Part shown: piece after piece, positions 10,066-22,001 of the stretch
How positions within the stretch are numbered: the first letter of the stretch is position 1
Layout: every line of letters starts with the position of its first letter
Assembly: GCA_026008535.1 (NCBI GenBank)
Contig: BRKX01000007.1
Span: forward strand, 54,177,001 to 54,241,000
Length of the DNA stretch: 64,000 nt
Direction of reading: 5' to 3'
Source of the DNA: Perilla frutescens
Lineage: Eukaryota > Streptophyta > Magnoliopsida > Lamiales > Lamiaceae
Made by a program: the position numbers and the translations under genes
The notes under the pieces: model-generated
What the model saw: only the letters and a program-made list of their open reading frames with translations
The model's database searches: none
Told to the model about the DNA's origin: nothing

Positions 10066-12465
10066 GGGTTTTGGCACTGTTTTAGGATTAATCCAAGCAT
10101 GAATTCGACACATATATTTAAGTTTGATGTTAAATTTATAGTTCTTAAATTTTCAGATTTAAATATGCATGCATGTCGATTTTATGGTATTCAAAAACTT
10201 GGAAGAATTTTTTATGTAAATTCGAAAATTTTAGTTTTGAGTTGTTATGAATTTTCAATCACCATGAGATATAGATTTGGGATGATATTTGATGTTCTTC
10301 AAATTACCAGATTTATTTCTCATTATGTTGGAAAATTTGGAGATCTAATTTGGATAGATTTTTTATCAACATCAAAATTTCCAGATTTAATTTAGTATGG
10401 TTCGAAAATTGGGTAGATTAGAATAAGGATAGATGATTTTGTATGTATATCTAAAGTTACCTAATTATAATCTAAATTGGTTTGAAATTAGAATTATGAA
10501 TTTGATAATTTTTTTAAGTGGATCAAAATTTTCAAATTTATTTTTCTTGAAAATTTCAAAACCTATCTATATTATTTGGGATAGTTTTTCGATTAATGTC
10601 AAAATTTTTAAATATGAAATATAGGGTTAATTTTCGGTTTTAATAAATAAATTTGGAGACAATTTTGATGAAAATCAAATTTCCAGGTTTATTTTATTAA
10701 TGGGATCAAAAATAATGAGTATTGGATTAAGATTTTATGTTATTTGATGTATATCTTAATTTACCTAATTTTAATCTAGATAGATTTGAAAATAGAATTT
10801 TAAATTTGGAAGAGTTTGAAGTGGATCAAATTTTCAGATTAATTATTTGTGTAATTTTCAAAATCTATAGATTTTAAATTGGATAAGGTAATTTTTGAGA
10901 TAGATAAATAATTATTAAAATCCAATTGTGATAAAGATTCAAATTAGGATAAAATTCAGAGTATTTTGAAGTGGATCAAATCTCTAAACTTTATCCTTAA
11001 GATTTTCGATTCTTATGTGTAATATTTGGATTGGATTTTGATTTATATCAAAATATCAAAATATTATTTAATTAAGGTGGTTTGAAAATATTAAATAAAT
11101 TTGGTGGATAATTTTAATTAATTTTCAGATTTATTTTGAAGATATTTTTGAAAATTGCAAGATTTTAAAGTGGTGGATAATTATTTTAATTTCTAATTTT
11201 TTATCTTGTGGATAATTTTAAATTTATTAAATTAATTAATTATAATATTCAGAATTTATAATTCCTGCATAGATATCATATGTTATTTTATGTGTATCAT
11301 ATAAATATGATTGTTGGATTTTTAGACTATGTTTGTTTGCAGGTTTACCAACTATCATGACTCCTTTATTTATGTGATGTATATTTATGTTGAATGGATG
11401 TTTGGCCGTATGCCAGTTTGGCTACGTGATTTTAATCCATGAGAAAATTCATGGATTAGGTCTAGATTTTATTGTCGCAATGTAATAGAAATAAAATTGT
11501 TAGACCGAGTTTTTGAGTTGTAATTTTTATTCTAGAAATAGTAGATTTTTCCTTTTTGGGATGAATAGTCTGTATTGAATAAAGATCGGAGATCAACTCA
11601 AAGAAGGAAATTAGTATAGCACCAAGAAGGAAGGTTTACCGGTTCACGTCCCGAAATCATAATTGGAGCTCGGGTTTCGGCGAGGCGCGGTGAAGAGGGC
11701 GGCGGCTATAGCACTATTTCGGAGCTCACTTTCCTGTTTTATCTCATCAATCAATATAAGATATAAGTCATGATAGTTGGAATATTACTATTGCTTATTA
11801 TGTTGTTGCGAAGCATGCAATGTATGTTTATCATTTTATGTGATGATGTTTGCATATCTTTAATAATGGGATAAAATGAACCCTAAAGCATAAATAACTA
11901 AGTGGGAGAGATTCATACCAAAGTATGTAGAAATCTCATACGGTCTCCATTAAATCTAATTTAATTGAGAAGTGATGGGCATGCGCGTTGACATCGGTCT
12001 TCCTCCATATCGGACATGTCATATCACAGATTTCTCTAGAAATTAAATCTCCTAAAAGGATAGCTGTAGAACACTATTAGAACTAACTGACTCCTCCATC
12101 TGGAGTGGTTAAATTCGAAATAGTGATCTTGGTGCGAAGATAATGGTGTACACACTTAGATATAATTTATTGATAAACGTCCACACGATCATGACTTATC
12201 AGTTAGATGATTACATGACCGTGTTTATTATCCGGCTATTAATTTGCTTGTTGTAAGAAAATTCAACTAGAGGCAAATTACAGGTTTAATAACCTATTTA
12301 AAAATGAATTTGATAAACGTCCACACTATCTTGCCTTATAGAAGATATTTTTAAAGTGTCGGTGGAAAAGTATATAATTTTTATGAGGCTTTCGATTATA
12401 TATTGTTTATCCTAAAGTTTGTGATTGTATTGCATGTTTTGAATTGCAGTTATTTCATATCATCA
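10066..12465 (+). other. copia A long non-coding leader
   Basis: 2.4 kb between primer site and gag. The first 1.2 kb (10100-11260) is AT-rich and internally repetitive, with recurring phrases such as GTGGATCAAA, TTTTCAGATTTA and GGATAATTTTAA. Around 11650-11720 is a short GC-rich island. The last part has a repeated motif AAACGTCCACAC (12175-12186 and 12315-12326). The copia B leader is only about 0.5 kb and keeps both motif copies. Confidence 0.7.
12171..12330 (+). repeat. paired leader motif TGATAAACGTCCACAC
   Basis: Two copies, at 12171-12190 and 12311-12330, 140 bp apart. Counterparts in the copia B leader begin near 25384 and 25522, again about 138 bp apart. Position next to gag suggests an RNA signal in the genomic transcript; this is inference. 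Confidence 0.7.
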
Positions 12466-13383
12466 ATGACACTCTCCAATCTGTCCTCAATCTTCAAAGA
12501 AAACAAACTCGTCGGTGAAAACTACAATGATTGGAATCGTAACCTTAACTTCATTCTAGTTGCTGAGGGACACAAGTTTGTACTTGAAAAAGTTTGTCCT
12601 CAGAAGCCAGATGAGGGTTCTGACGAAGCCCAAAAGGTTGCATATGATAAGTGGGTTAAGTCTGATGAGATAGCGCGCTGTTATATTTTGGCATCCATGT
12701 CGAATGTGTTCCAACATCAGCATCAGCCTATGAAAACCGCTTATGATATCATATACAACCTTAGGCAGCTCTTCGGTCATCAAAACCGCTCGGCACGCCA
12801 TTTGGCAATGAAGAAGTTAATGGATGTGAGAATGGCTGACTCCACACCTGTTAGGGATCATGTTCTCACGATGATGGGGTATCTGGCTAAGATCGAGACC
12901 TTAAGTGGAGAGCTGGACGCCGATTCTCAAATCGACATTGTTCTTCATAGCTTGTCCTCGAAGTTTGAGCAGTTCAGGCTGAACTTCAACATGATCAAAA
13001 GGGACGTCAGCCTGACTGAACTGCTCATAGACCTTCAGGCAGCTGAATTACTCCAAAAGAGCAACCCTCAGGCCCACATAGCTGAGAAAGAGGCATCTTC
13101 TTCTGGTGGAAAAAAGAAGAAGAGATACGCACCTAAAAACGCTGAAGATGCGGCGTCTAAGGTGAAGAAGCCAAAGGCGAAGATTCCTCCTGAGGAGTTC
13201 AAGTCGAAGACTAAGTGCTTCAAGTTTGGCGAACCAGGTAACTGGAAGGCGGTGTGCCCTAACAAGAAGAAGAATAGAGGTACATCTCACACTCTGGTTG
13301 TAGAAACATGTTTAGCAACATCTTCTACCCAGTCATGGGTAGTAGATACTGGAGCTACTGATCATGTTTGCATGTCTTTGTAG
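12466..13383 (+). pseudogene. copia A gag and protease start
   Basis: Frame of 305 codons from ATG at 12466 (the same Met context as copia B, CATCATGGCACTC), although an open frame extends 21 codons upstream. Order: gag domain (ENYNDWNRNLNFIL, ILASMSNVF, MKTAYDIIYNLRQLFGHQ), Lys-rich linker, zinc knuckle at about residues 265-279, protease active site WVVDTGATDHVC near the end. The knuckle reads CFKFGEPGNWKAVC: two of four zinc ligands are changed (second Cys to Phe, His to Asn). A TAG at 13381 replaces the Gln codon of copia B and ends the frame inside protease. Confidence 0.9.
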
Positions 13384-13911
13384 GGGTTCCTGGTAAAAAG
13401 ATAGCTGAGTGATAATGAGATCACCGCCTACATGGCCAATGCTACGAGAGTGGCAGCTGTTGCAGTGGGATACGTTTTTTTACCTTTCAGTAGTGATAGA
13501 ACTTTGGTTTTGAAAGATTGTCTTTATGTGTCTGGTTTTGGGTAAAACTTGATTTCAGTTTCTAAATTGATTATGGATGGATATTATGTTTCTTTTGATA
13601 ACAAAGTAGTTATCTTCAGTGGTAAACATTTTATCTGTTCTAGCCCATTAGATGGACACTTATGCTTTCTTAAACTAATTGAAAACATTACTCAAAGACA
13701 ACTGTTGAGTACAACGATCATAAACCCCAACAAGAGAAAAGAACCTTGAAACCTAAATCAAACCTATCTTTAGCATCTAAGGCTAGGTCATATCAACCTT
13801 AAGAGGATACAAAGGCTTGTAAATGATGGACCATTGTCTTCCTTGGTTCTGGAAATCATTTCCTTTGTGTGAATCTTGTTTGGAAGGTAAGATGATCAAG
13901 CGTCGTTTACT
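13384..13911 (+). pseudogene. copia A protease end and pre-integrase remnant
   Basis: Continues after the TAG: GFLVKR, stop, LSDNEI; later FDNKVVIFSGKHFIC, then a stop at 13747-13749. The pre-integrase region is recognisable as LGHINLKRIQRLVNDG and CESCLEGKMIKR. Similarity to copia B ends at about 13911, where gypsy D LTR sequence begins; integrase core, RT and RNase H are missing. Confidence 0.85.
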
Positions 13912-14906
13912 TATGTGGATTGTGGATGCTCTCATTTTATTATTTTACTAATTTTCTTACAAGTATAGTAATATATATATGTATCTCATATAGCTAAAAT
14001 TGGCTCGTAATTTTTCACATATTTTTTTTAAACTCTACCCAAATTATTATAAATCAAGATTAGGCATTCCCCAATTAAAGAATATGAACATAACTACATC
14101 GAGATGAATAGAATAATTTGTATTGAAAAGAATTTAGCCATGAATCTAAAACAAAGTTTATATTCTTCTTTATATATATATATATATATATATTTTGTTC
14201 CGATTCAATTTATAATTAGCAAAGCAAAATAATTACCTTTTCTTTCAATATTGGAGATGATAGTACTGTTAATTTATTCTCTACCGAATTCCCTTTGGTT
14301 TCCAAGTGTAAATTATGTGGAATTTGATTACTAATTTACCCTATTTGCTAATCACTTCGTTCCTCATTTATCTATTAATAACACTTGTATATATTTCTTT
14401 GCATCTAGATCATTTTGTTGCCACAAAGGGCCATGTGTCAATTACGTGGAAAAAGCTTAGTGACTACATTTAGCTATAGTGTCTATGGAATGTAATAAAC
14501 TATCTAGAAATATTGATTTTATATAATCAGTACTATTATGTTAACTATATAAGTGTGTGTGTGTGTGTGTATATATATTACCATTTTATAAGTACTATCT
14601 ATTTAAATAATAATATATTTTTAGATAATTCCTATATCCTGGATATGATTATATTAGAAAAATAATATATCTAGAGTTCTAAAATAAATACAAGAATATT
14701 CTGGGTATCTCTAACCTACTCCAACAAACATATTTCAACTTAAAAAAAAATGAGACCTACAAAGATTCATTTTCTTCCCTAGCTTACCCTTAAGGTAATC
14801 ATAAGCTATTATTTTAATACTAATTTTTTTGGATATTACACTTATTCTAACTATTAGATTTATATTTCTTATTAAATTTCGATAATAAAATTTTGGGGTA
14901 TTACAC
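13912..14906 (-). mobile_element. gypsy D 3' LTR
   Basis: On the minus strand it starts TGTAATACCCCAAAATTTT at 14906, next to a purine tract, and runs to about 13912. A near-identical copy lies at 23150-24146. The far end is uncertain by about 10 bp because both copies share TTACTTA before GTGGATTG. It contains (TA)n at 14171-14192 and (GT)n near 14556-14570. Confidence 0.75.
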
Positions 14907-14922
14907 TCCTCCCCCTTAAAAG
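14907..14922 (-). promoter_or_regulatory. gypsy D polypurine tract
   Basis: Minus strand TTTAAGGGGGAGGAG abutting the LTR start; the plus-strand primer site for the 3' LTR. Confidence 0.8.
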
Positions 14923-15916
14923 AATTTCGTCCCGAAATTCACGTACCTAATAAATAACTTAGGATATTGCTGTTTCATTTTTCCTTTCTAGTTCCCACGT
15001 TGCTTCAGTTCGATCATGATGATTCCATTGCACAAGGACCAATGGAATTTGTTTGTTTCTTAGGACTTGAACTTTTCTATCAAGAATTTCATAGGGTTTT
15101 TCCTCGTACGTCATATCAGAACATAGAAATAACTCACTTTCTTTGATAATGTGTTCTGGATCAAACACGTATTTCCTGAGCATTGAAATGTGATATACAT
15201 CATGAACTTGTGACATGTCCAGTGGTAGAGCTAATCAGTAAGCAACCTCACCAATTATTTCTAGTATCTCGAATGGCCCAATAAATATTGGTTTCAACTT
15301 GTCTCATTTTGCGAATCTCACAACACCTCGTGTTGGAGACACCTTTAAGAAGACTTTTTCGACGACAATTATCTCGACAGTGGTCCGTACAATCTTTGGA
15401 CCCAATATTTTCCTTTCTCCAACTTCATCCTAGTACAGTGGTGATCTGCATTTGTGACCATATAAGGCTTCATATGGTGCCATCTTTATAGTTGATTGAT
15501 AACTATTGTTATACGCAAACTCTACCAAGGATAAAGCATCTTCCCAGCTGGTATTCCCGTCCAACACAACTCCACAGAGCATATCTTCCAAAATTTATAT
15601 CGTTCTCTCTGACTGGACATCTGTTTGGAAATAGAATGTGGTACTGAAGCTTAGATTCATTCTATTTGCTTCCTGGAAACTCCTCTAGAACCTTGATGTA
15701 AAACGAGTATCACGATTCGACGTGGTAGAAATTAGAATTCCATGCAAACGAACAATTTCTTTTACATATATAAATCTGTGCTAATTTGCTTAACTTTGCT
15801 ATTGTTTTGATTGGCACTAAATGTGCTAATTTCTTTAATCGATCCATGATGACCCACACTATTGAGTTCCGTTTCAATGATCTTTTCATGCCTACCACAA
15901 AATTCATCATTATATG
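14923..15916 (-). pseudogene. gypsy D integrase C-terminus and chromodomain
   Basis: Ty3/gypsy pol end. From 15216 leftwards it reads VHDVYHISMLRKYV, DPEHII, then a chromodomain EILDRKVQVLRNKQIPLV ending TEATWELE, typical of Tekay/Del chromoviruses that use it for chromatin targeting. Upstream (15922-15240) the core is decayed: MNFVVGMKRSLKRNSIVWV, DRLKKLAHLVPI, then stops and frame breaks. The catalytic core is interrupted exactly at 15917 by solo LTR C and continues at 17992 (PSSLLQSLEI..EWXWEHI), which restores the usual PxGLLQPL..WxWExI..MDFV order. Confidence 0.85.
15912..15916 (+). repeat. target-site duplication ATATG (left)
   Basis: ATATG directly before TGTCACATACC; repeated at 17992-17996. 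Confidence 0.9.
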
Positions 15917-17991
15917 TGTCACATACCGTTTCTAAATTTATTTTTTTTAGAAATTTATATTTTCAGAATTTATTTATTTATTTCAACCTACAAAATTTGT
16001 ATTATTTTAATTATTCGAATAATACGTTAGTCGATGTCGCGCCCTTAGATACACACGTATTTTTAATATTTTAAATTTATTTATTTAATGCAATTAGATT
16101 TAATTATTGAGATTGTTATCACATAATATATACATATACAATTATAGAAGGATATAAGGTGTAGAAAAAAACGTAATATATATATAGTATACATATATAT
16201 ATATATATATATATCTGTAGATATATATATATATATACTTGTCTTTTTAGATTAGTTGATAACTAATAACATTAATGGAGCATGAGGTGTCATCAATGCA
16301 TATTAGAAGGTGGTGACTCTTGATTCAAAATAGGTGACGTGTCCTCAAGATGTATTACTATGTGATAGATATTGAAACCAAATAGTTAAGTGTTAAAAAA
16401 ATTAATTGGTATAATACTTTATTTTCCATCAACGAACAAGAATTGTATGCGAAATCTTAGTTAAGGTAAATTCTCTTGTGATTATATATTTTATTCTTAA
16501 CCGTATAAGTTTTCATTAATTATTAAATATCATGAATTTTGTATAATATGAACTTAATTTATTAACCAAGTCAGAGAATTCGACTAATATCTAGTAGCTA
16601 TATACATATACCTAGTTGATAGGAAATTCAAAACCTCACTGGATTCCATAAACATCTATGCATATATTTATAAAGACAATAATAAATTGTGTTATATGAT
16701 TAATATTGATAGTAATTTTTCTATTTAGTATATTTTTAGTATGTATATGAATTTGGTATATATTTTGCCATCAAAACGTCTTATAGGTTTAGTTAATAAT
16801 TAGTATATTAGATTTATATTGATTTTCATAGTTAGGAATGAAGGATTTGTAATAATTGGAAAAAAAATTGTGAATTAACTATTTAATTATAAATTTAGTA
16901 TATTTTTATTACTAGTTACTCAAATATTTAATATTAATTGTAAAATTTATTTTATTCCTATTAGTAGTTCACCTAGTTTTAATTTCGTTATTTCTAATAC
17001 TAATCTTAAATTTACTATTAACTTTATATTATATCATTTAAAGTTTTCATTTATTTAAACTAGAGTTAAAGAAAATTTCATAATCTCATTTGAAACTTTA
17101 TTATAAATTAATTTATGTCCCTCAAATTTAAGATGCATTTATAGAATATATTTCTTTATTTGATATCTAGGTGCGGCGCGACTAAGACATTAATTTTATG
17201 TCATTTGCTCGAGTTGGTCTTCAAGTTCAAATATAAGGTGTGGGATTCTCACTTATTATGCTAATGATTTTAGTTTGTCCTTGTTGATGTGATTTGTTTG
17301 ACGTGTATGATTTCATATCATTTGTGAGTGTTACTGGACCGTCTATTCAGTTGTCCTTCATATTTAACCTCACTATTTTGCAAAATCATTTTCGCCAGGG
17401 ACTGTGAATAGGTCTGGGGTCTTAATTGATCCTTGGAAGCACATTGCGATTCATATTCATATATCAGTGAATAATACACATGTATCTCATTTTATATCAA
17501 CTTGGACAAATTATTTTGCATAACCGTCCCACACTAAGTATATTCATATATGCTTATCCCATAAACTTACAAATTTCAAGTAAATGAGCTTGGAGTTGCA
17601 GTGGAGGTCGAATGATAGAATAAACTTTTGTTATACATATGTATATATAAGTTTTCACTTTATTTTACATTTCTAGCTGGATAACTAAAATAACTTTTGC
17701 TAGTAACTCCTTTTGGGTATGCACGTTGAGTTTTTTTTTTTAGGTATATGAGATTGTAAATATTTCAGTTGTGTAGTTTGTCTAAATTATCAATCGTACC
17801 TTATATCTTAAATTTAAATTCTACAGGTTTCCTTGTTTGTTATTTCTTTGGGTTACGTGAAAATAGATTTATTTATTTTTTTTTTGTTTTTTTTAAAAGA
17901 GAGTCGATAAAAAAAATACTTAAAATTCTTATTTTTGCATTATAAATCATTTAATTTCATATAATAGTTCTTTTTAGATTAAGGTGTTACA
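15917..17991 (+). mobile_element. solo gypsy LTR C (2,075 bp)
   Basis: Starts TGTCACATACCG, ends AAGGTGTTACA, flanked by ATATG on both sides. Removing it and one ATATG joins two halves of gypsy D integrase in a sensible order, which confirms the boundaries. Interior is non-coding and AT-rich, with (TA)n at about 16176-16240. A GC-richer patch around 17170-17420 precedes T-rich sequence. No internal domain, hence solo. Confidence 0.93.
16176..16240 (+). repeat. (TA)n microsatellite in LTR C
   Basis: Interrupted TA dinucleotide runs, including ACATATATATATATAT and GTAGATATATATATAT. Confidence 0.9.
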
Positions 17992-18185
17992 ATATGCTCC
18001 CATTACCACTCTAGAATTTCCAACGACTGCAATAAACTTGAAGGTTGTTGATGTACGACTTTCACTTGATAACATGTTACACATCTCTATACAAATGCTA
18101 TTATCTTTTTTTTTATATTATTCTACCAGAACTATGTTTTCAAGTCCTACAAGGATCAATCCTTAATTCAGGATCAATATAACCA
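17992..18185 (-). pseudogene. gypsy D integrase, upstream half
   Basis: Continuation of the integrase from 15916 after the solo LTR. The PSSLLQSLEI segment and a decayed SYINNLQVY precede the core; heavily mutated. Similarity is lost near 18185. Confidence 0.75.
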
Positions 18186-19834
18186 CTTTCAAAATTAATC
18201 TAATATTTACTTTAATTTAATGGGAGCTTTATTCATTTTACTTCATCTAAGAATGCACAATACTCGTGTTTAAAACCTAACATGACTCAATAGTAGGTTC
18301 TTAAATACCTTTCAATTAACTTGAAATGAATCCAATGAAAAAAAATTTAACAGCTTAAAACAGAGAAGTAACTTTGAAAAATCATAGAAAATTCAATTCA
18401 AATCTAATTAAGAAAGAGTCAACAGCCATGCATTCATCGTCAAGAATCCTACAAATGGTCAGAAAGAGTCGGAGAAAGATTCTGATCCCTCTAGCCTAAA
18501 ATTGGCCGGAAAGAAAACTGTTGTTGTTTTTCGAACATATTGATCAAGAAGAAGTTTGGGGCTTGATCGAATTCGATACTCAATGAATTTTCAATCAAAA
18601 TTAGAATTTTTCATAGTATGGAAGACAAGAATTTTGATGAATGAAATGGTTTAATTATACAATAGCTAAAACAACTGGAAATGATCAAGGAATATATCAT
18701 TTTCAATATAGATGAAATCTGCCATAAAAGAGTGTGGTTTTCTAGAAACTTACAGATCGGATTGAGATGGTTAAATGATATTTGATCTCACATAGGACAC
18801 AAGGTATTGAAGAATGCAAAAAGGAGTTGCTATAGACCAAAATCAAGTCCATACAATGGAGGAAATAACGAAAAACAATCTCTGAAGTTGCACTTGCAAC
18901 ACAATGATTTATGCGGCAGAATTCACATGTCGATTTGTGACGTGTCTTTGATAGACCAAATGATATCATATTGATGATCTGAGACTTGTTATGAAAAACT
19001 TGAAGTGCTATGTTTACAATGATGTAAATCTCGGGGAACAAAATAGCTGGATTAATGGAAAATGATGTCGCAATGGGACTGCAACACAACTCAGTGACCG
19101 GCAACACCACTGAGGTTCTAGGCCCATTTTCTCAACTTTTCGGGCACTGGTTGGAAACAACATCAAAATAAATTTTTTTGTATTATGACAAAGAAATGTG
19201 TGTATAAAGTTTAAAAATTTTCTCAATGGATTTCATTCCTAAAAGATTGAAAGAAAGATGGTTGTTTAGGGAGGATAGAGCTGAGATAATAGAGAGAAAA
19301 TAAATAAATAAGTCATGTTTCATTTTGTTTGCTCATTGTTTTCATGGTTGATGATGTTCAGCTGCCCCCACGCTTGACATGCGTGGTGACACAAGGAGCA
19401 AGATAAGGTCGAGTGGTGGCAATCAATTTGTGATGTATTTTAATATATGGTATTGGGTTCAAATAGAGAATGAATAAAATTCTGTTAGAAGGTCAAGCAA
19501 ACTCCGTTTTTAATGAAATCAGTGACCACACAATTATGAAAAGATTTGTGACTCCTAGTAAAAAATGAAATCAACTTCAGAGTTTAGAATAAAATGGTAG
19601 AATTTAAGGATGAGAAGATGGTCTTTCAATAATTAGGACACACAAGATTCAATAAACGTCCAAATGATGAATGGAAAATATTCATAGAAATGTCTAGTCA
19701 CGAGAAACAAGATAGGTGATCAAGAGAGATTTAGAAGACGACATGATTTTAAGAGTAGAATTGAGTCTTTATGGGGAATCATTGTCAACTTCTTCTTACA
19801 CTCTTGAAAACTCTGTTTACTAGCTTATATACAC
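18186..19834. other. unidentified 1.6-kb stretch inside gypsy D
   Basis: Lies between integrase (17992-18185) and RT (19835-20023) of gypsy D, where RNase H and integrase N-terminus would be expected. Minus-strand open frames at 18742-19110 and 19014-19226 show no motif I recognise. It may be a further insertion or strongly decayed pol; no clear termini or TSD seen. Confidence 0.4.
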
Positions 19835-20023
19835 TTAAAGACTACGTCTTCCTAAATAGTGTATTATAGGAGAGGCTATCTTTGAGAATTCTTCAACAAA
19901 TCTATGATAGTTTCCTGTAAGGTCGAGAAAACTATGTACTTCTAAATGATTCGTTGGTTCAGACCAATTATTAATGGCTTCGACTTTGTTTGGTGAAATA
20001 ATCTGATCCCGAAAAATAGGCAA
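19835..20023 (-). pseudogene. gypsy RT-connection fragment
   Basis: Reads IISPNKVEAINNWSEP, then LEVHSFLDLTGNYHRFVEEF and SKIASPI. This is the conserved segment just after the RT active site in Ty3/gypsy (VISKDGI..KVEAI..WP.P..V.EVRSFLGLAGYYRRF), here decayed. It is in the right order and strand to belong to gypsy D. Confidence 0.8.
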
Positions 20024-20029
20024 TAAACG

Positions 20030-20620
20030 AGGGATAGGGTGTTAATTAAAAAGAAAAATGAATTCGGGGGCATAAATCAATGAAAAGGCATTAAGAATAG
20101 TATGATAGAAAGTCTATAGATCCAAGAATAGGTTATGCCTTTCGGAAAATCAAGCAGCATAAATTCTGGAGCTAGAGCAAATATCCATCTAATAATGGCT
20201 TATAAGAAGGAAATGAAACCTAGAATGAATCAAGATTCAAATTTATAGACAAAGAAAGAAGTAAACTGATATCAACAAGAAAATGGACCTCTTCATAGGC
20301 CAAAAGAAAACCAACTAAGTCCTCTTCATAGAACGGAACAAACAAATAACAACTAGACTCCTTCATAAGACGATTGAAAGTTATAGAAATGAACAGATAA
20401 ACAAATAAGACTCATCCATAGATCGAGACTTAAGATAATGGAGAATATCTCAAACGAAGCAGGGATTCATCCCCTTAACTATCAAAGAAACAAAGCTCAA
20501 TCAAAAAACTCGATCAAAGTGTGCAGGAATGCACAGAAGCTTGGTAAACAAGTAAAAATAATACACTTAGAGCACCTATCAGAATGACTTATATCATGAA
20601 GGTCTTATGTCAACCCATAA
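20030..20620. other. unassigned AT-rich sequence
   Basis: No motif or terminus recognised. It contains repeated phrases such as GACTCCTTCATA and CCTCTTCATAG (20285-20420), an imperfect short repeat. Confidence 0.35.
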
Positions 20621-20629
20621 CATCAAGAC

Positions 20630-21130
20630 ATCATCACACTTTGCTTCCAAGTTCCTATGTTGCTTGATCTTGACGGTTCTATCTAGCGAGACTTCTATCG
20701 CATGTTATATGTACACACAAGATCAACTCGCCATTCTTGAGCATATGGTTCGGGACAAACACATACTTCATTAGGATCGATACATTTAACACATCATGTA
20801 TTTTTTTTCACTGCGCTTTTCTCATTGTCTATAGATAATTGTAGAACATTTTCTAGCTTGTGTTCTCATCTAAGATGACATTCTTGAAGCCTGTATCTCT
20901 TATTTTGTATCATTCATTCGATTCATCCATTTGTTTACATGTGAAGCTCAATTTCATATCCATAGTTTTCTGACTGAATGTCGATGTGAATCACGTTTCT
21001 CGATCTGACGTGATTGAGATAAGAATCTCACATAGATTTACCATAACTCGCACGTATAGTTAAGCTAACTTGTTTGACTCCATCTCTATCTTGATTGGTA
21101 TGATATATATCAGTCGATAAATATCTCTTG
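20630..21130 (-). pseudogene. gypsy E: decayed integrase C-terminus region
   Basis: Nucleotide similarity to gypsy D pol end is visible: 20645-20690 matches 14985-15030, and 20738-20800 (GTTCGGGACAAACACATACTTC) matches the 15150-15210 block. A second match, 20985-21100 to 15700-15800, covers the integrase core. No frame survives. It is a separate, older copy, because gypsy D already has this region. Confidence 0.6.
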
Positions 21131-21986
21131 TTCCACTATAAAAATATTCGAGTATTTCTTGTCTTTTTATAATTCATAGCACATGCTATCTCCTTAGCTC
21201 CCCAGGGTGGTAGATTCCGATCTCTTCTTGCACATGACATTGGGATAAACATATCAAGAGAAGAAAACATTCCACATCTACAAAAGGTACCAAGTTGATC
21301 TAACAATAAATTTCCAAACTTGACCCGACTGCATCGCACAATCGTCTATGGCCATCGTACGTTCAGTCATCAAAATGAAAAGTTTCCTCAGTCTAACTAT
21401 GTTCTTAACAATCTCATAAGTGTTTACAAGTTCAGCCTAAGTTCAACAACTATAGGCTAAGTTAGTCTTATGTTATCAAGCTTCCAAGTTCTCGTACTCA
21501 TTCTAGAGTATATACATCAAATGCTTGCTGGCTATCACAGTTTACAGTATGCATTCTATACATTCCCAACATCACAAGTATGGACAAGGCATAGATAAAC
21601 AAGTTCGTACAATTATGTAATCAACATAGTTTTTAGACAGAAACCAATATGTTCATAGACATATTTCAAAACCAGTATGCTATCAAAATAGCAACAGACT
21701 ATGCAATCAGCATGAAAATCAATCTTTCGAGGAATTCCCATCACTATGGCGAATCTTAATCTTTCATTTTCGGACAATCTTAACATTTCAACAAATAATG
21801 TAAACTTTTAAAAACTCAAATCCGCATAAAAACATGCATACCTTTTGGTTGTTGTGCGAGTGACGAGCTGAGGGTTTATATAATATCACATGAAAATTTA
21901 ATGAAAAATGAAATAAGTTGTCCCAACACAAAAATTTAATAAAATAAAAATAAGTTGACCCAGCAGGTCTGCAAAGTTGCAAACCT
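21131..21986. other. gypsy E leader or decayed interior
   Basis: Between the gypsy E pol remnant and its primer site. No coding motif seen; presumably collapsed internal region. Confidence 0.35.
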
Positions 21987-21998
21987 GCTCTGATACCA
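21987..21998 (-). promoter_or_regulatory. gypsy E primer-binding site
   Basis: Minus strand TGGTATCAGAGC, perfect initiator-Met complement, next to an LTR end beginning at 22002. Confidence 0.85.
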
Positions 21999-22001
21999 GT
22001 T

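Larger units (their letters stand above)
7238..13911 (+). mobile_element. copia A: Tork-like Ty1/copia element, truncated
   Basis: 5' LTR remnants (7238-7348 and 9760-10051, split by a solo LTR), primer site (10054-10065), 2.4-kb leader, gag-protease frame (12466-13383) and decayed sequence to the pre-integrase zinc region. It stops at about 13911 where the gypsy D LTR begins. SIRE1 removed its 5' end. Sister copy: copia B. Confidence 0.8.
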
